Notes under the pieces: generated by a model
Seen by the model: the letters and a program-made list of their open reading frames with translations, nothing else
Told to the model about the DNA's origin: nothing
The model's database searches: none
Program-made: the position numbers and the translations under genes
Shown here: piece after piece, positions 8,335 through 18,712 of the stretch
Position numbering within the stretch: the first letter of the stretch is position 1
Layout of the letters: every line of letters starts with the position of its first letter
DNA from: Ruegeria atlantica
GTDB lineage: Bacteria; Pseudomonadota; Alphaproteobacteria; Rhodobacterales; Rhodobacteraceae
NCBI RefSeq assembly: GCF_001458195.1
Contig: NZ_CYPU01000023.1
Location: 181,104-245,103 of the forward strand
DNA: 64,000 bases
Direction: 5' to 3'

Positions 8335-9150
8335 ATGGATTTTTCAGGAAAAACCGTCATCGTCATTGGCGGAACCAGCGGTATCAATCGCGGCATTGCC
8401 GAGGCCTTTGCGGCCTCGGGTGCCAAACTGGCCGTCGCCAGCCGTTCACAGGAAAAGGTCGATGACACCGTTGCTGCGCTGAAAGCTGCGGGGGCCCAAG
8501 ACGCCATCGGTGCGGCGTTCGATGTACGTGACCCGGAGGCCGTGACAAACGGGCTGAAACAGTTCCACGACGCGTTCGGTGACTTCGACGTGCTGGTATC
8601 GGGCGCGGCGGGCAACTTCCCGGCATTGGCGGCAGAGATGTCGGTCAATGCGTTCAAGACCGTGATCGATATCGACCTGATGGGCACGATCCACGTGATG
8701 AAGGGGGCCTATCCTTTCCTCAAGCGTCCGGGTGCCAGCATCATCAACATCTCGGCCCCGCAATCCTACCTGCCTTACGAAGGCCAGGCCCATGTCTGTG
8801 CCGCCAAGGCAGGCGTGGATCAGATCACCCGCACCCTGTCGATGGAATGGGGCGTCGAGGGTATCCGTGTGAACTCGGTCGTGCCGGGCTTTATCGAAGG
8901 CACTGAAGGGGCCAAGCGTTTAGCCCCTACGCCAGATGCCGGAGAAGCCTTGCGCAAGGATGTCCCGTTGGGCCGTTGGGGTCAGCCGCACGACGTGGCG
9001 AACGCCTGTATGTTCCTAAGTTCTGATCTGGCTAGCTATGTCAGCGGCACGGTTCTGGCCGTCGATGGCGCGTTGTACCAGCGTGGTTCGGGAAAGTTCG
9101 GACAGATGATGGGGCAAATGTTGCGAGCGCAGGCGAAAGCACGCTCATAA
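8335..9150 (+). CDS. SDR-family oxidoreductase, 2,4-dienoyl-CoA-reductase-like
   Basis: A 271-residue Rossmann enzyme. The cofactor loop is GGTSGINRG (residues 12-20). The stretch GAAGNFPALAAEMSVNAFKT followed by DIDLMGT is typical of the peroxisomal/DECR2-type dienoyl-CoA reductases. The usual Tyr of YxxxK is absent: the catalytic Lys sits in HVCAAKAGVD with Val at the Tyr position, as in that subfamily. It is the third gene of the deoC operon (24-base gap, SD AGGGAGG). Its substrate is not evident; a role on acyl-CoA or on a deoxynucleoside breakdown product is open. Confidence 0.85.
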   Translation: MDFSGKTVIVIGGTSGINRGIAEAFAASGAKLAVASRSQEKVDDTVAALKAAGAQDAIGAAFDVRDPEAVTNGLKQFHDAFGDFDVLVSGAAGNFPALAAEMSVNAFKTVIDIDLMGTIHVMKGAYPFLKRPGASIINISAPQSYLPYEGQAHVCAAKAGVDQITRTLSMEWGVEGIRVNSVVPGFIEGTEGAKRLAPTPDAGEALRKDVPLGRWGQPHDVANACMFLSSDLASYVSGTVLAVDGALYQRGSGKFGQMMGQMLRAQAKARS

Positions 9151-9237
9151 GACCCATTAACCTGTGAGGTTGTTCATTTACGGCTTCACGTAATTGGCAC
9201 AGCGTAAGACCCATTCATTGCGAGGGTGGGTCCTTAC

Positions 9238-9969
9238 ATGCTGAATAGTCCATTTGAATTTATCGAGTTTGTCGAATTGGCCACCATGATCGGCGTGGCC
9301 GGGGCTGGCCTTTACATTCTGAACTACTTTTTACTGCAAATCGGCATAGTCCGAGGCAATGGCGTGCTCTACCCGGTTCTGGTTATCGTTGCCGCAACCT
9401 GCGTTCTGATCAGCATGGTTGAAGAATTCAATCTTGCCGGTTCAATCATACAGATGGCCTATATCGCGATCTCTGTCATCGGATTGCTGCGTGGATACCT
9501 GTCGCGACATCTGATCCGCTTTTCCGCAGCCGAGCGCCAGTTCATCTCGCATCATCTTGGGTCACTGAAACCGCATTATGCCCGAAAGCTATTGAACACT
9601 GCGTCGGTTCAGGAGTTCGCCAAAGGCGACATTCTGATCGAAGAAGCGAGAACAACAGATTTCCTTGGCTATGTCCTGAGCGGGCGAACAACCATCCTTC
9701 AAAATGGTCAGGTCATCAATATTTGCGGCTCGGACGAGACACTAGGAGAGCTGACATTCGGCCTTGGCCTACCCGCAACGGCCACCGTCATCGCCTCAGA
9801 GACGACAACCTGCTTGGTGTTCGACAATTTCCGTCTGTCGCGCCTGCTACGCCGCAACCGGCATATCGACGACGCGCTCAAAGCCGCGCATTTCAGGCAT
9901 GCGCGGCAAAAGCTTCTGAGCAGCAACAAGCATACGCTTCGGGCACAGAAACAGCCCGTCGCGGCCTGA
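9238..9969 (+). CDS. Membrane protein with C-terminal cyclic-nucleotide-binding fold
   Basis: About 243 residues. The N-terminal third has three hydrophobic segments (about residues 12-32, 40-60, 65-85). After an amphipathic linker, residues ~120-205 form a cNMP/Crp-type beta-roll (FAKGDILIEEARTTDFLGYVLSGR ... LGELTFGLGLPATATVIASE), without a DNA-binding domain. The layout recalls Popeye-type proteins. No clear phosphate-binding Arg is seen in the GEL motif region, so ligand binding is uncertain. ATG 9238 is preferred over GTG 9226 because GGTGG lies about 8 bases upstream. Convergent with the M16 genes. Confidence 0.7.
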   Translation: MLNSPFEFIEFVELATMIGVAGAGLYILNYFLLQIGIVRGNGVLYPVLVIVAATCVLISMVEEFNLAGSIIQMAYIAISVIGLLRGYLSRHLIRFSAAERQFISHHLGSLKPHYARKLLNTASVQEFAKGDILIEEARTTDFLGYVLSGRTTILQNGQVINICGSDETLGELTFGLGLPATATVIASETTTCLVFDNFRLSRLLRRNRHIDDALKAAHFRHARQKLLSSNKHTLRAQKQPVAA

Positions 9970-9975
9970 TCGGGT

Positions 9976-11280
9976 TTAGCCGTCCAGACCCTCGGGCTTG
10001 CCGACAATGGTGAAGTGGAGCCCATCAGGGTCCAGCAATTCGCTGGCGACCCGGTTGATCTCTTCCAGCGTGATCGCATTCACCTTGTCGTTGCGGGTGG
10101 CGATATAGTCGATGGGCAGGTCTTCCATCTGCATCCCGACCATGATCCCCGCGATCTGGCCATTGCCATCAAACCTCAGCGGGTAAGCGCCCGTCAGATA
10201 GGTTTTGGCATCGTCCAGTTCTTTTTGGGTTACACCTTCGGACGCGGCACGAGCCCACTCGTCGCGGATCAGCTCGACCGCTTCTGCAATGCGATCATTG
10301 CTTGACGACACGGACCCCAGATAGACCGAGGCCAGGTCCTTGGGCACCAGATAAGTGCCGATTCCGTAGGTCAAGCCACGCTTTTCTCTAACTTCCTGCA
10401 TCAGGCGGCTTTCAAACCCGCCCCCGCCAAGGATGTGGTTCAGGACAAAGGCGGCAAAGAAATCGGGATCATCGCGGTCAATGCCTGCATGTCCGAACAG
10501 GGCCACAGATTGCGGCGTGTCGAACTCGACTACGCTGACACCACCGGGGATGGACACATCGGCACGTTCAGGGATCGGCTTGCCAGTTTCTGGCAGGTCG
10601 GCCAGCAGTTTATCCAGCAACGCGCCCAGCTCTTCGGGTGTGATGTCACCCACCGCGCCGACATACATCCGGTCTTGGACAAAGACATCCTGATAGGCGG
10701 TGACCACATCATCGCGCGTCAGCGCGGTCACGCTTTCGATCGTACCCTTACCTTCGGTGCCATAAGGGTGGTCGCCATAGGCCATTTGGGCAAAGTTACG
10801 ACCTGCAATGTCATTCGGGTCGGTTTGATCGGATTTAAGGCCGGACAACACCTGCGCCTTTACCCGGTCCACTGCATCCTGATCAAAGCGCGGCTCGTGA
10901 ATGGTGGCGCGCAGCAAGTCGATCACGTCGTCCCGGTTCTCGGTCAGGAACTGCGCGGTGATCGACACCGAGTCATCGGTTGCACCGTACCGGAACGAGG
11001 CCGCCAGCGATTCCAACTCACGCGCATAGGTGCGGGCATCCATGTCACCTGCGCCTTCCTCAATCAGGCCGCTCATCAGATAGACCGCACCGCGTTTGTC
11101 CGCGTCATCCAGCGATGTGCCGCCGCGAAAACGCAGCTCCAGCGCGGTGAAGGGGATCGAGTGATCCTCGACCAGCCAGGCGGTGATACCGCCAGGAGAA
11201 GTAACCTCTTCGATCTCGATATCGGCCCACGCGGGCAGAGCGACAACGAACGCGATCAAGGTTGCGAATATCCGTTTCAT
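9976..11280 (-). CDS. M16 peptidase-like protein, inactive partner subunit
   Basis: A 434-residue M16-family protein with a signal peptide (ending AWADIE about residue 20). The zinc motif HxxEH is missing: the equivalent place reads LMSGLIEEGAG. It keeps the substrate-side motif of the C-terminal half (GGGGFESRLMQEVREKRGLTYG). Such proteins pair with an active M16 subunit, as in mitochondrial processing peptidase. Its start overlaps the stop of the upstream active subunit by 4 bases, which supports a fixed partnership in the periplasm. Confidence 0.9.
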   Translation of the reverse strand: MKRIFATLIAFVVALPAWADIEIEEVTSPGGITAWLVEDHSIPFTALELRFRGGTSLDDADKRGAVYLMSGLIEEGAGDMDARTYARELESLAASFRYGATDDSVSITAQFLTENRDDVIDLLRATIHEPRFDQDAVDRVKAQVLSGLKSDQTDPNDIAGRNFAQMAYGDHPYGTEGKGTIESVTALTRDDVVTAYQDVFVQDRMYVGAVGDITPEELGALLDKLLADLPETGKPIPERADVSIPGGVSVVEFDTPQSVALFGHAGIDRDDPDFFAAFVLNHILGGGGFESRLMQEVREKRGLTYGIGTYLVPKDLASVYLGSVSSSNDRIAEAVELIRDEWARAASEGVTQKELDDAKTYLTGAYPLRFDGNGQIAGIMVGMQMEDLPIDYIATRNDKVNAITLEEINRVASELLDPDGLHFTIVGKPEGLDG

Positions 11281-12617
11281 TGCGTCACCTCATCATCGCG
11301 CATCAGCCAGCCGGTGACCGATGTTTCCGGTTGTATTACCTCGCGGGCAGCGGCGATGATCTCATCCCCAGTGACAGCTTGCAGAATATCGGGCCAGGCC
11401 TGCACGTCCTCAACCGTCAGGCCGCTGGTCAAAGCGCGGCCATATCGGTTGCCAATCCCATCCACATTGTCGCGCGCATAGGTTTGAGCTGCCCGTAGCT
11501 GCATCTTGATCCGATCGAGGTCCTCTTCGTTCACACCCTCAGCGATGAAGTCGGCAACCACCTGATCCATTGCATCTTCAGCCTCTTGCAGGGAAACGCC
11601 TGCGGCCGGGACGACGATAAGGTCAAAGGTCGTATCATCCAGCGAGACACCCCGATAGAACGCCCCGGTGTAGACAACCTTCTGCTGCTCGAACTGCAGC
11701 TTTTCGTTCAGGTAGGATGTCGTGCTTCCGCCCAACAGTTCTGCCAACAAAAACAGAGCGGCTGCTTTCTCCTGGTCGCCCGGATCTCGTTCAGGGGCCA
11801 GATAGCTACGCTGAACATAAGGCTGCGACACGCGCGCATCCTTGTATGTTAGACGGCGTTCTGCCGTTTGCGGCGGTTCCTGCGACCGGACCCGTTCGGG
11901 TAAGTCAGGGTTGGCGGGGATCACTCCGTAATATTGCTCGGCCAGCGATTTGACCTCGTCAGGTTCGACATCACCGGTGACGACCAGAATGGCGTTATTG
12001 GGCGCATAATGGGTTTGGTAGAAGGACAGCGCGTCCTCCATGTCCAGCGCCTCCATCTCGTGTCGCCAGCCGATGATTGGCACGCCGTAGCGATGGTTCA
12101 GGTATTGCGACGCGCTCATCTGTTCGCCAAACAGGGCACGCGGGCTGTTGTCGGTGCGCTGGTTGCGTTCCTCAAGGATCACGTCACGCTCGGTGGCAAT
12201 ATCATTTTCGTTCAGGCGGATATTGCGCATCCGATCCGCTTCCATTCGCATCATCAATTCCAGCCGGTCGGCGGCAACGCGTTGGAAATACGCGGTGTAA
12301 TCATAAGACGTGAACGCGTTGTCGGTGCCGCCATTGGCCGCAACAGTGGCGGAAAATTCGCCCGGGGCCAGAGTGTCCGTGCCTTTGAACAGCAGGTGTT
12401 CGAGGAAATGCGCCACGCCCGATGATCCCACGGGTTCATCTGCTGACCCTGCGCGATACCAGACCATATGCTGCACAACTGGTGCGCGGTGATCTTCGAT
12501 CACGACGACATCCATGCCGTTGTCCAGCGTAAAGGTAGTGACCGCTTCGTGCCCCTCGCTTGCAGCAAGAGGGGTTGCGGCCATCAGGGCTGCCGACAAT
12601 GCCAGGGCCCGAACCAT
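11277..12617 (-). CDS. M16 zinc peptidase, active subunit
   Basis: A 446-residue M16 peptidase. A signal peptide (cleavage near ASEGHE, residue ~20) points to the periplasm. The inverted zinc motif HFLEH is at residues 70-74, with the third ligand Glu in the TERDVILEE region about 75 residues on. The gene is translationally coupled to the HxxEH-less partner downstream. Substrates are unknown; members process peptides and signal sequences. An 81-base gap separates it from the DUF3035 gene upstream, enough for its own promoter. Confidence 0.92.
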   Translation of the reverse strand: MVRALALSAALMAATPLAASEGHEAVTTFTLDNGMDVVVIEDHRAPVVQHMVWYRAGSADEPVGSSGVAHFLEHLLFKGTDTLAPGEFSATVAANGGTDNAFTSYDYTAYFQRVAADRLELMMRMEADRMRNIRLNENDIATERDVILEERNQRTDNSPRALFGEQMSASQYLNHRYGVPIIGWRHEMEALDMEDALSFYQTHYAPNNAILVVTGDVEPDEVKSLAEQYYGVIPANPDLPERVRSQEPPQTAERRLTYKDARVSQPYVQRSYLAPERDPGDQEKAAALFLLAELLGGSTTSYLNEKLQFEQQKVVYTGAFYRGVSLDDTTFDLIVVPAAGVSLQEAEDAMDQVVADFIAEGVNEEDLDRIKMQLRAAQTYARDNVDGIGNRYGRALTSGLTVEDVQAWPDILQAVTGDEIIAAAREVIQPETSVTGWLMRDDEVTQ

Positions 12618-12698
12618 AGGGCGTCCTCCGTTTGATTTATGCTGTTCAAACTACGGTGGCACCACGCGGGTTCAAGGCCAATGACGAAAAGTTAAAGA

Positions 12699-13217
12699 TT
12701 ATTCATCTACCGGTGGCGCCGATGGTGTTTCTATCCCGGCCCGGCGTGCCGCTTCATTCTGACGGTCGGGGTTAAGCGTTTCGCGGCGGTAAATCTGCGA
12801 ATAACGATCCACTTTGAACAAGCGCAAGCGCGTCAGGCGGCCTTGCTTTCTGCGGAACTCGGCATCCTCGGCATCAACCACCTGCCGTGTATTTGCCGCA
12901 ACCCCATACCGGCTGGAAGCCGTCACAAGGGCGGTATCCGTGGACGGGATGGCCGTATTTGCGTTAAGCGAAGATTCGTTCCCGCCAAGGGCAACGACAG
13001 CTTCGGCCTTGGGATTCGGATCGGTCAGGTTTTCACCACCCAACGTGGGCGCAGGCAGGAACTTGTAATCCTTGGGCTCGGTCAACGGTTTGACAGGCAG
13101 GACCGAGAATTCATCCGGCCCTTGCCCGGGCGCTTCGAGATGGCGCAGTCCGATATCGGAACAGCCTGCAGCCGCAAAGGCCAATGTCAAAGCAAATATG
13201 GAACGCGGCAGCCGCAT
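12699..13217 (-). CDS. DUF3035-family lipoprotein
   Basis: A 172-residue protein with a lipobox: hydrophobic segment then AAGC at residues 16-19, so it should be lipidated on Cys19. The mature part is polar, with Pro/Asn-rich low complexity and an Arg-rich segment (RRKQGRLTRLRLFKV). This matches the DUF3035 family common in Rhodobacterales. It follows lspA, the lipoprotein signal peptidase that would process it, 50 bases downstream. Molecular role unknown. Confidence 0.85.
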   Translation of the reverse strand: MRLPRSIFALTLAFAAAGCSDIGLRHLEAPGQGPDEFSVLPVKPLTEPKDYKFLPAPTLGGENLTDPNPKAEAVVALGGNESSLNANTAIPSTDTALVTASSRYGVAANTRQVVDAEDAEFRRKQGRLTRLRLFKVDRYSQIYRRETLNPDRQNEAARRAGIETPSAPPVDE

Positions 13218-13267
13218 CAGAGTCTCCAGCCTGTTTCAGGCGCTTTTATCGCATTTCAAATGGCACG

Positions 13268-13738
13268 TCACGAGGCCTTTTTGCCTTCGAACACCACCAG
13301 ACCAATCGCTCCCGCAAAAATGAACACATCAGCAAGGTTGAACACGAAAGGGTTGTTGATGCCACAACAGGACATGTTCAGGAAATCCAGAACATAACCA
13401 TAAAGCAGGCGATCCACGACGTTGCCCAGCGCCCCTCCAATCAGAAACCCGCCGCAAACCAGCATCAGTTTCGACGGGGCTGTGCGCATAAGCCAGATCA
13501 GCACACTGATTGCGATGACCATGGAAACACCGATCAACGCCCATCGGGCAGCATCGGTATTGCCCTGAAACAAGCCGAAATTGATGCCCCGATTCTCACC
13601 GTATTTGAACACCAGCAGCGGCGGTAGGACATCAATGTCCCCTACGGCTACGCGCATCACGTGAACGACCAGATACTTGCTGATCTGGTCGATCAGTAAC
13701 GCAGCCAGTGCGGCCCAGAGAAGCAGACGAAAGCGCAT
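13268..13738 (-). CDS. lspA: Lipoprotein signal peptidase LspA
   Basis: Cleaves signal peptides of lipidated prolipoproteins in the inner membrane. The 156-residue protein has four hydrophobic segments and both catalytic aspartates: Asp109 in GNVVDRL and Asp137 in [17 protein letters not shown] (residues 49-57) is the other family signature. Its ATG overlaps the purH stop by one base (TGATG), so it is coupled to purH. Confidence 0.95.
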   Translation of the reverse strand: MRFRLLLWAALAALLIDQISKYLVVHVMRVAVGDIDVLPPLLVFKYGENRGINFGLFQGNTDAARWALIGVSMVIAISVLIWLMRTAPSKLMLVCGGFLIGGALGNVVDRLLYGYVLDFLNMSCCGINNPFVFNLADVFIFAGAIGLVVFEGKKAS

Positions 13739-15327
13739 CAGTGGCGGAAGTGGCGCATGCCGGTAAAGACCATGGCGAGACCGGCCTCATCCGCGGCTGC
13801 GATCACCTCGTCATCGCGCATCGAGCCACCCGGCTGGATAACACAGGTCGCGCCGGCCTCGGCCGCTTCCATCAGACCGTCCGGGAATGGGAAAAACGCA
13901 TCCGACGCCACGGCGGAACCGATTGTCAGTGGTTGGGCCAAGCCCAGAGCATCAGCCATACGCTCGGCTTTCTTCGCTGCAATCATCGCCGAGTCCAGGC
14001 GGCTCATCTGCCCGGCACCAACACCCACGGTTGCTCCGTCTTTGACATAGACGATGGCATTGGATTTGACGTGTTTCGCCACTTTCCACGCAAACAGAAG
14101 ATCGCGCATCTGTTCCTCGGTCGGGGATTTCTTAGTGACGACCTTCAGGTCATCCAGGCCGACAAATCCGTTGTCCTTGTCCTGCACCAGAAGGCCACCG
14201 GCTACCTGACGGACGGTTTTGCCACCTGTGGTCACATCTGGCAGGCCATCGGTTGTCAGCAGACGCAGGTTCTTTTTGGCGGCAAAGATTTCCTTGGCCT
14301 CATCCGACGCACCCGGAGCGATCACAACTTCGGTGAAAATTCCGGTGATTTCCTGCGCGGTTTCGACATCCAGCGGCTGGTTCAGCGCAATGATCCCGCC
14401 AAAGGCCGAAGTGCGGTCACAATCAAACGCGGCCTTATAGGCCTCGATCAATGTCGCGCCCTTGGCAACACCGCAGGGGTTGGCATGTTTGATGATCGCG
14501 CAGGCTGCGCCTTGCGCCGGGTCGAACTCGGCCACCAGTTCAAATGCCGCGTCTGTGTCGTTGATGTTGTTGTAGCTCAGTTCCTTGCCCTGATGCTGCA
14601 CTGCTGTCGCGACACCGGGGCGGTTGGTGCCATCGGTGTAGAAGACCGCCTGTTGGTGGCTGTTTTCGCCATAACGCAAGGTCTGCTTCAATTCTCCAGC
14701 AAAGGCGCGACGACGCGGGGCCTGCGCGGCCAGCGCATAAGCCATCCAATTCGACACAGCGGTGTCATAGGCAGCAGTACGGGCATAGGCTGTCTGCGCC
14801 AGGTTCTGACGGAACGCATAGGATGTCTGCCCATCGTTAGCCGCCAGCTCGGCCAGCAGCGCGTCGTAATCCTGAACATCCACAACCACATTCACAAAAG
14901 CGTGGTTCTTCGACGCCGCGCGGATCATAGCCGGGCCACCAATATCGATGTTTTCGATGCATTCGTCGTAACCCGCACCTTTGGCTACAGTGGCCTCAAA
15001 CGGATAAAGGTTCACCACCAGCAAGTCGATCGCGCCGATGCCATGTTCGTCCATCGCCGCCACGTGGCTGTCATTGTCGCGCAGGGCCAGCAGGCCGCCA
15101 TGCACCATTGGGTGCAGCGTTTTTACACGACCATCCATCATCTCGGGGAAGCCGGTAATCTCGCTGACGTCCTTCACCGCAAGCCCGGCATCGCGCAGCG
15201 CCTTGGCTGTACCGCCGGTAGACAGCAATTCGACCCCGCGCTCGGCCAGTGCCTTTCCCAGCTCGATCAGCCCGGTCTTATCGGAAACGGAAAGCAACGC
15301 GCGGCGCACGGGGTGAAGATCGGTCAT
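13738..15327 (-). CDS. purH: Bifunctional AICAR transformylase / IMP cyclohydrolase PurH
   Basis: Catalyses the last two steps of de novo IMP synthesis, formylating AICAR with 10-formyl-THF and closing the ring. The protein is 529 residues, the same as the E. coli enzyme. The N-terminal cyclohydrolase domain begins [13 protein letters not shown] with [13 protein letters not shown]; the transformylase part contains the catalytic KHANPCGVA motif and DAFFPFPDG. The start MTDLHPV at 15327 is chosen over an upstream frame to 15393 that overlaps the preceding gene. Part of the rsmB-to-M16 leftward run. Confidence 0.96.
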   Translation of the reverse strand: MTDLHPVRRALLSVSDKTGLIELGKALAERGVELLSTGGTAKALRDAGLAVKDVSEITGFPEMMDGRVKTLHPMVHGGLLALRDNDSHVAAMDEHGIGAIDLLVVNLYPFEATVAKGAGYDECIENIDIGGPAMIRAASKNHAFVNVVVDVQDYDALLAELAANDGQTSYAFRQNLAQTAYARTAAYDTAVSNWMAYALAAQAPRRRAFAGELKQTLRYGENSHQQAVFYTDGTNRPGVATAVQHQGKELSYNNINDTDAAFELVAEFDPAQGAACAIIKHANPCGVAKGATLIEAYKAAFDCDRTSAFGGIIALNQPLDVETAQEITGIFTEVVIAPGASDEAKEIFAAKKNLRLLTTDGLPDVTTGGKTVRQVAGGLLVQDKDNGFVGLDDLKVVTKKSPTEEQMRDLLFAWKVAKHVKSNAIVYVKDGATVGVGAGQMSRLDSAMIAAKKAERMADALGLAQPLTIGSAVASDAFFPFPDGLMEAAEAGATCVIQPGGSMRDDEVIAAADEAGLAMVFTGMRHFRH

Positions 15328-15349
15328 GGGGTCAAAGGTCCTTTTGGCG

Positions 15350-17089
15350 TCAGTCAAACTCGGGCTCGTCCCGGTGTATATCCCGCACGGCATAGGCTGT
15401 GTCCTGGGCCTTGCTCAGCGTCCACCGGATGCGCGTCGCATACTCCATTGCGCGGCCAGATAGAACGATCTGTTTTGTCGCGCGTGGTTTTAAACGCCCG
15501 TTTTCCAAATAAACGCTTGGTTCTAAAGACAATTTTCCGACGCCATCATGGCGGAAAACCCAGATCTCACCACTTTTCAGCGCCATCGACACCGCAGCGC
15601 CCCCCAGATCCAGTGCCGCATCCACGTCCGGATGCAGGTGAAACCGGATGTCAAGGGCGATGCCCTTCAGACCCGAGGCGTCCATCGCCTTGTCAAATTG
15701 GCGCTTCGCCTTGTCGGTGGCCGTCAGCAGAATATCCTCGCAAGCCAGCTCACGCCCATCAAAGCGCAGCTCAAAGGTACGCGCATGAGTCAATCCGAAG
15801 ACCTTGGTATACCCGTCATGCCCGGCCATGAATCGCGTGCCTTCAAAGGCATCCTCGAAATCAATGGGAACGTCATGCGGCGCATCCACCAGTGCCTCGC
15901 GTTCGGCGCCCTGCGTCGGTGGCGCCAGCCGAGCGCTTGAATACCCATCAAGGCACAGTGTCGAATGCGACGGTGTCGCCCGACCCGCACGTCGCCATTC
16001 CGTCCCAAAGCTTTCGCCCGACCCGCAATTGACCACCAGCGGCCTGCGGCCCGACGTCAGTTCGAACGCCAGGGTCGAGGCATGGGCGTTGTATGACGCC
16101 GACCCCTTGGGTGGAGTGGCGGCATCCACAATCACGCTGGTTCTGGCCGCATAAAGTCGGGCAAATCCCATGGACAGCCCCGTGGCGTGATGTGGCTTGA
16201 CACCGCTTTGCGCCAGTGCCTGATCCAAACGCCCTTCGACACCGCGCCCACCGCCGTGAAACCGGGCCAAAGCCCCGTCCGCATGGCGCAGGCTGCGCAA
16301 GGTGGGGGCCATGCGTTTGATGGCACTTGCCTGCGCCCCGGGCGTGCCCCGGCCCAACGCGCTGAGCGCGGCCGAGGTCCATGAAAGCAGCATAAAGACC
16401 TCAAGCAGCTCTTCGGGGTTGCGGGTTGGGATACCGCCCTGTTCGTCTACCTGACTGTCACACTCGCGTGCCAAAGCACGAAGGGCAGGATCAGCCATTT
16501 GCTCCAACCCCTCCAGCGCCAGACCAGCCTGCACCAGCCCGGCAAGCGCCTCAAACCGGGAAAGACCGGGAGTCGCTGCCTTCCAGCGCTTGGACAAAAA
16601 CCATGTCTGTTGGGCCAAGGAACGGAAAAACATCCTGCTTTGATGTTCATCTGCGCCGCGCAACAGGAAAATCGCATGGTTGATCCAGCGTATAACGCGC
16701 CGACCGGTCAGATCAGGTGCCCAGCCCGGCCCCTGACCGCGGCCATGCGCGTTAATCCAGCCCCAGACCCACCGCTGGGCCTTTTCACGCGCGCGCATAT
16801 CGCCAACAGCCGCCAGATCGTCGAGCCAGGCAAAGCCGTGGCGTTCATTGTCAAACCCGGTACTGGGCGCGGTCACAGCCCACAGCTCGGTATCCTGAGC
16901 TTCGACCAGATAGCCTGCGAACAGCAGATTTCCGGCGACCAACTGACGCCCGCGCGCAAATGAGCCGACCGTGCGTGGTTCCGGCTCGCCAACAAACCCC
17001 GAGACCGCTTTGCGACGCTGGCTGAGGCGTGCATAAAGACGGTTCTGAAACCGTGTCCACTGATTGGTCATGGTATCTGTCTTCGACAT
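15350..17089 (-). CDS. Heparinase II/III-family protein
   Basis: About 579 residues. The N-terminal two thirds are an alpha-helical toroid (many Trp and Leu, e.g. [22 protein letters not shown]), and the C-terminal third a beta-sandwich typical of heparinase II/III-like lyases. The segment [25 protein letters not shown] carries the family's catalytic-region pattern. No signal peptide is visible, so it may act in the cytoplasm. It sits between rsmB and purH with short gaps. The glycan substrate cannot be told from sequence. ATG 17089 (MSKTDTM) is preferred; 17071 is an alternative. Confidence 0.85.
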   Translation of the reverse strand: MSKTDTMTNQWTRFQNRLYARLSQRRKAVSGFVGEPEPRTVGSFARGRQLVAGNLLFAGYLVEAQDTELWAVTAPSTGFDNERHGFAWLDDLAAVGDMRAREKAQRWVWGWINAHGRGQGPGWAPDLTGRRVIRWINHAIFLLRGADEHQSRMFFRSLAQQTWFLSKRWKAATPGLSRFEALAGLVQAGLALEGLEQMADPALRALARECDSQVDEQGGIPTRNPEELLEVFMLLSWTSAALSALGRGTPGAQASAIKRMAPTLRSLRHADGALARFHGGGRGVEGRLDQALAQSGVKPHHATGLSMGFARLYAARTSVIVDAATPPKGSASYNAHASTLAFELTSGRRPLVVNCGSGESFGTEWRRAGRATPSHSTLCLDGYSSARLAPPTQGAEREALVDAPHDVPIDFEDAFEGTRFMAGHDGYTKVFGLTHARTFELRFDGRELACEDILLTATDKAKRQFDKAMDASGLKGIALDIRFHLHPDVDAALDLGGAAVSMALKSGEIWVFRHDGVGKLSLEPSVYLENGRLKPRATKQIVLSGRAMEYATRIRWTLSKAQDTAYAVRDIHRDEPEFD

Positions 17090-17179
17090 GACGCTCGTTA
17101 CTCTGCCCCTTGCGCTCTGCTGGCGCCTGAGACCCAACGATAGACCGGGGCGATCGTCAAGTCATCGAAAAGCGTGCTT

Positions 17180-18436
17180 CTACGCCGATTTGTTCAAGCG
17201 TGCGATGTAGAACCCATCCATTCCACCAAGATCAGCCCAGTAATCGGGCCGCAGACGCAGGCCGCCTTCCTCGGTGATCCATTCGGACTCGATTCCGGCA
17301 ATGTTCAAAGCCGCTCGATCCACCGACATATCGGGGTGTTGGTCCAGCGCTACTTCGACCTGCACCTCGCCCTCATCCGGCAGGAGAGAACAAGTGCAAT
17401 AGACCAGCCGCCCGCCGGGTTTCAGCAAGCTCCAGGCGTGGGCCAGCATCCGGGCCTGCATCTCGATCAGCTCACCGAATTCCGATCCGTCTTTGGCAAA
17501 AGGCAGGTCCGGGTGTCTGCGGATCGTTCCCGTGGCAGAACACGGCGCGTCCAAAAGGATGGCGTCATACTGGCCCTGATGTTCAAGCGCGTCGCCCGCG
17601 ACGACAGTGGCTTTCAGCCCGGTGCGTTTGAGGTTCTCATGCATCCGCGCCAACCGCGTTTCCGAGACGTCGAGCGCCGTAACATCGACCCCAGCCGCCG
17701 CCAGTTGCAATGTTTTTCCACCCGGAGCGGCGCAAAGGTCGAGGATCTTTTCGCCCGGTTTCGGGGCAAGTATGCGCACAGGAATAGCCGCCGCCGCGTC
17801 CTGCACCCACCAATCACCTTTGCCATAGCCCGGAAGGGCAGTGACCTGACCGGCATCATGCAGCCGCGTCGAACCGGTTGGCAGGACTTCACCCGGTCCG
17901 CTGGCGCCCGGCTTCACAGTCAGATCAAGCGGTGCGCCAGCAAATTGCGCCTTTTCCATTCCCGCGATTGCATCCTCACCCCAGGCCATGATCAGCGGAT
18001 CACGCAGCCATTCGGGCAAACGCGGCACGCGCATTTTGGGCCATGCTTCGGGCCCTTCGGCGGCCACTTTACGCAACACGGCATTCACCAGGCCTTTCAG
18101 CCGTCCGTGCTTGCGTGAACGCCCCACAATGTCGACCATTGAATTCACCACACCATGTGCCGCTTCACCGTGGCACAGCTCGACCGCGCCAAGGCGCAGG
18201 GCGTTATGCACAGTCAAAGCGGGGGTGCGGTTCAGGTGGTTTTCCAGCAGACGATCCGCACGCTCCAACCCGCGCAAGGTTTCTAGCGTCAGACGTTGCG
18301 CCCGCGCGCGATCTTCAGGGGCCAACCGGTCCAGCGCACCGGCGGCCAGACATTCGGACAGCAGGCGTCCTTCGCCCAGTATCTGATCCAGCAGATAGAT
18401 CGCGCTGCGTCGGGCCGCTGTTGCGTTGTCGGACAT
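17180..18436 (-). CDS. rsmB: 16S rRNA (cytosine-5) methyltransferase, RsmB family
   Basis: Methylates 16S rRNA (C967 in E. coli numbering) using SAM. The 418-residue protein has an N-terminal NusB-like helical domain (about 1-130) and a Rossmann methyltransferase domain. Visible motifs are LDLCAAPGGKTLQLA (SAM site), LLDAPCSATGTIRRHPD and YCTCSLLPDEGE, giving the two cysteines of the m5C mechanism. It heads a leftward series of genes. Divergent from sdhAF4. Confidence 0.93.
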   Translation of the reverse strand: MSDNATAARRSAIYLLDQILGEGRLLSECLAAGALDRLAPEDRARAQRLTLETLRGLERADRLLENHLNRTPALTVHNALRLGAVELCHGEAAHGVVNSMVDIVGRSRKHGRLKGLVNAVLRKVAAEGPEAWPKMRVPRLPEWLRDPLIMAWGEDAIAGMEKAQFAGAPLDLTVKPGASGPGEVLPTGSTRLHDAGQVTALPGYGKGDWWVQDAAAAIPVRILAPKPGEKILDLCAAPGGKTLQLAAAGVDVTALDVSETRLARMHENLKRTGLKATVVAGDALEHQGQYDAILLDAPCSATGTIRRHPDLPFAKDGSEFGELIEMQARMLAHAWSLLKPGGRLVYCTCSLLPDEGEVQVEVALDQHPDMSVDRAALNIAGIESEWITEEGGLRLRPDYWADLGGMDGFYIARLNKSA

Positions 18437-18525
18437 GGAATCGCCTTTGAATAAATCCTCGCCCGCATTGCCAATGGCGGACGCGGGCGTATATCAAGCC
18501 CATGCACGGAAAGGAACCCGAAGTC

Positions 18526-18708
18526 ATGAGTGACGACCGCAAAGACCTGCCGCCTGCCGCCCAGCGCGCCTTGGCCGAAGCTGAAGAGCGCCGTCGCAAG
18601 GCCGAGGCCAAAGCGAAAGAGATGCCAAGGGAACTGGGCGGTCGCGACGGTCCTGACCCGGCCCGCTATGGCGATTGGGAGAAGAAAGGCATCGCGATCG
18701 ATTTCTGA
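18526..18708 (+). CDS. Succinate dehydrogenase assembly factor 4 homologue (DUF1674)
   Basis: A 60-residue protein. The C-terminal signature GGRDGPDPARYGDWEKKG ending IAIDF is the conserved core of SDHAF4/DUF1674, which binds flavinylated SdhA during complex II assembly. The N-terminal half is a charged Ala/Glu/Lys helix. ATG 18526 has AAAGGA about 10 bases upstream; an ATG at 18502 is also in frame. Divergent from rsmB. Confidence 0.88.
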   Translation: MSDDRKDLPPAAQRALAEAEERRRKAEAKAKEMPRELGGRDGPDPARYGDWEKKGIAIDF

Positions 18709-18712
18709 TCGC

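Noticed and set aside
9148..9215. Direct repeat TAAGACCCATT before the cNMP-domain gene
   Set aside because: Only 11 bases and one copy overlaps the SDR stop codon; likely chance.
13708..15831. 707-codon plus-strand open frame
   Set aside because: Antisense to lspA, purH and part of the heparinase-like gene, all of which are well supported.
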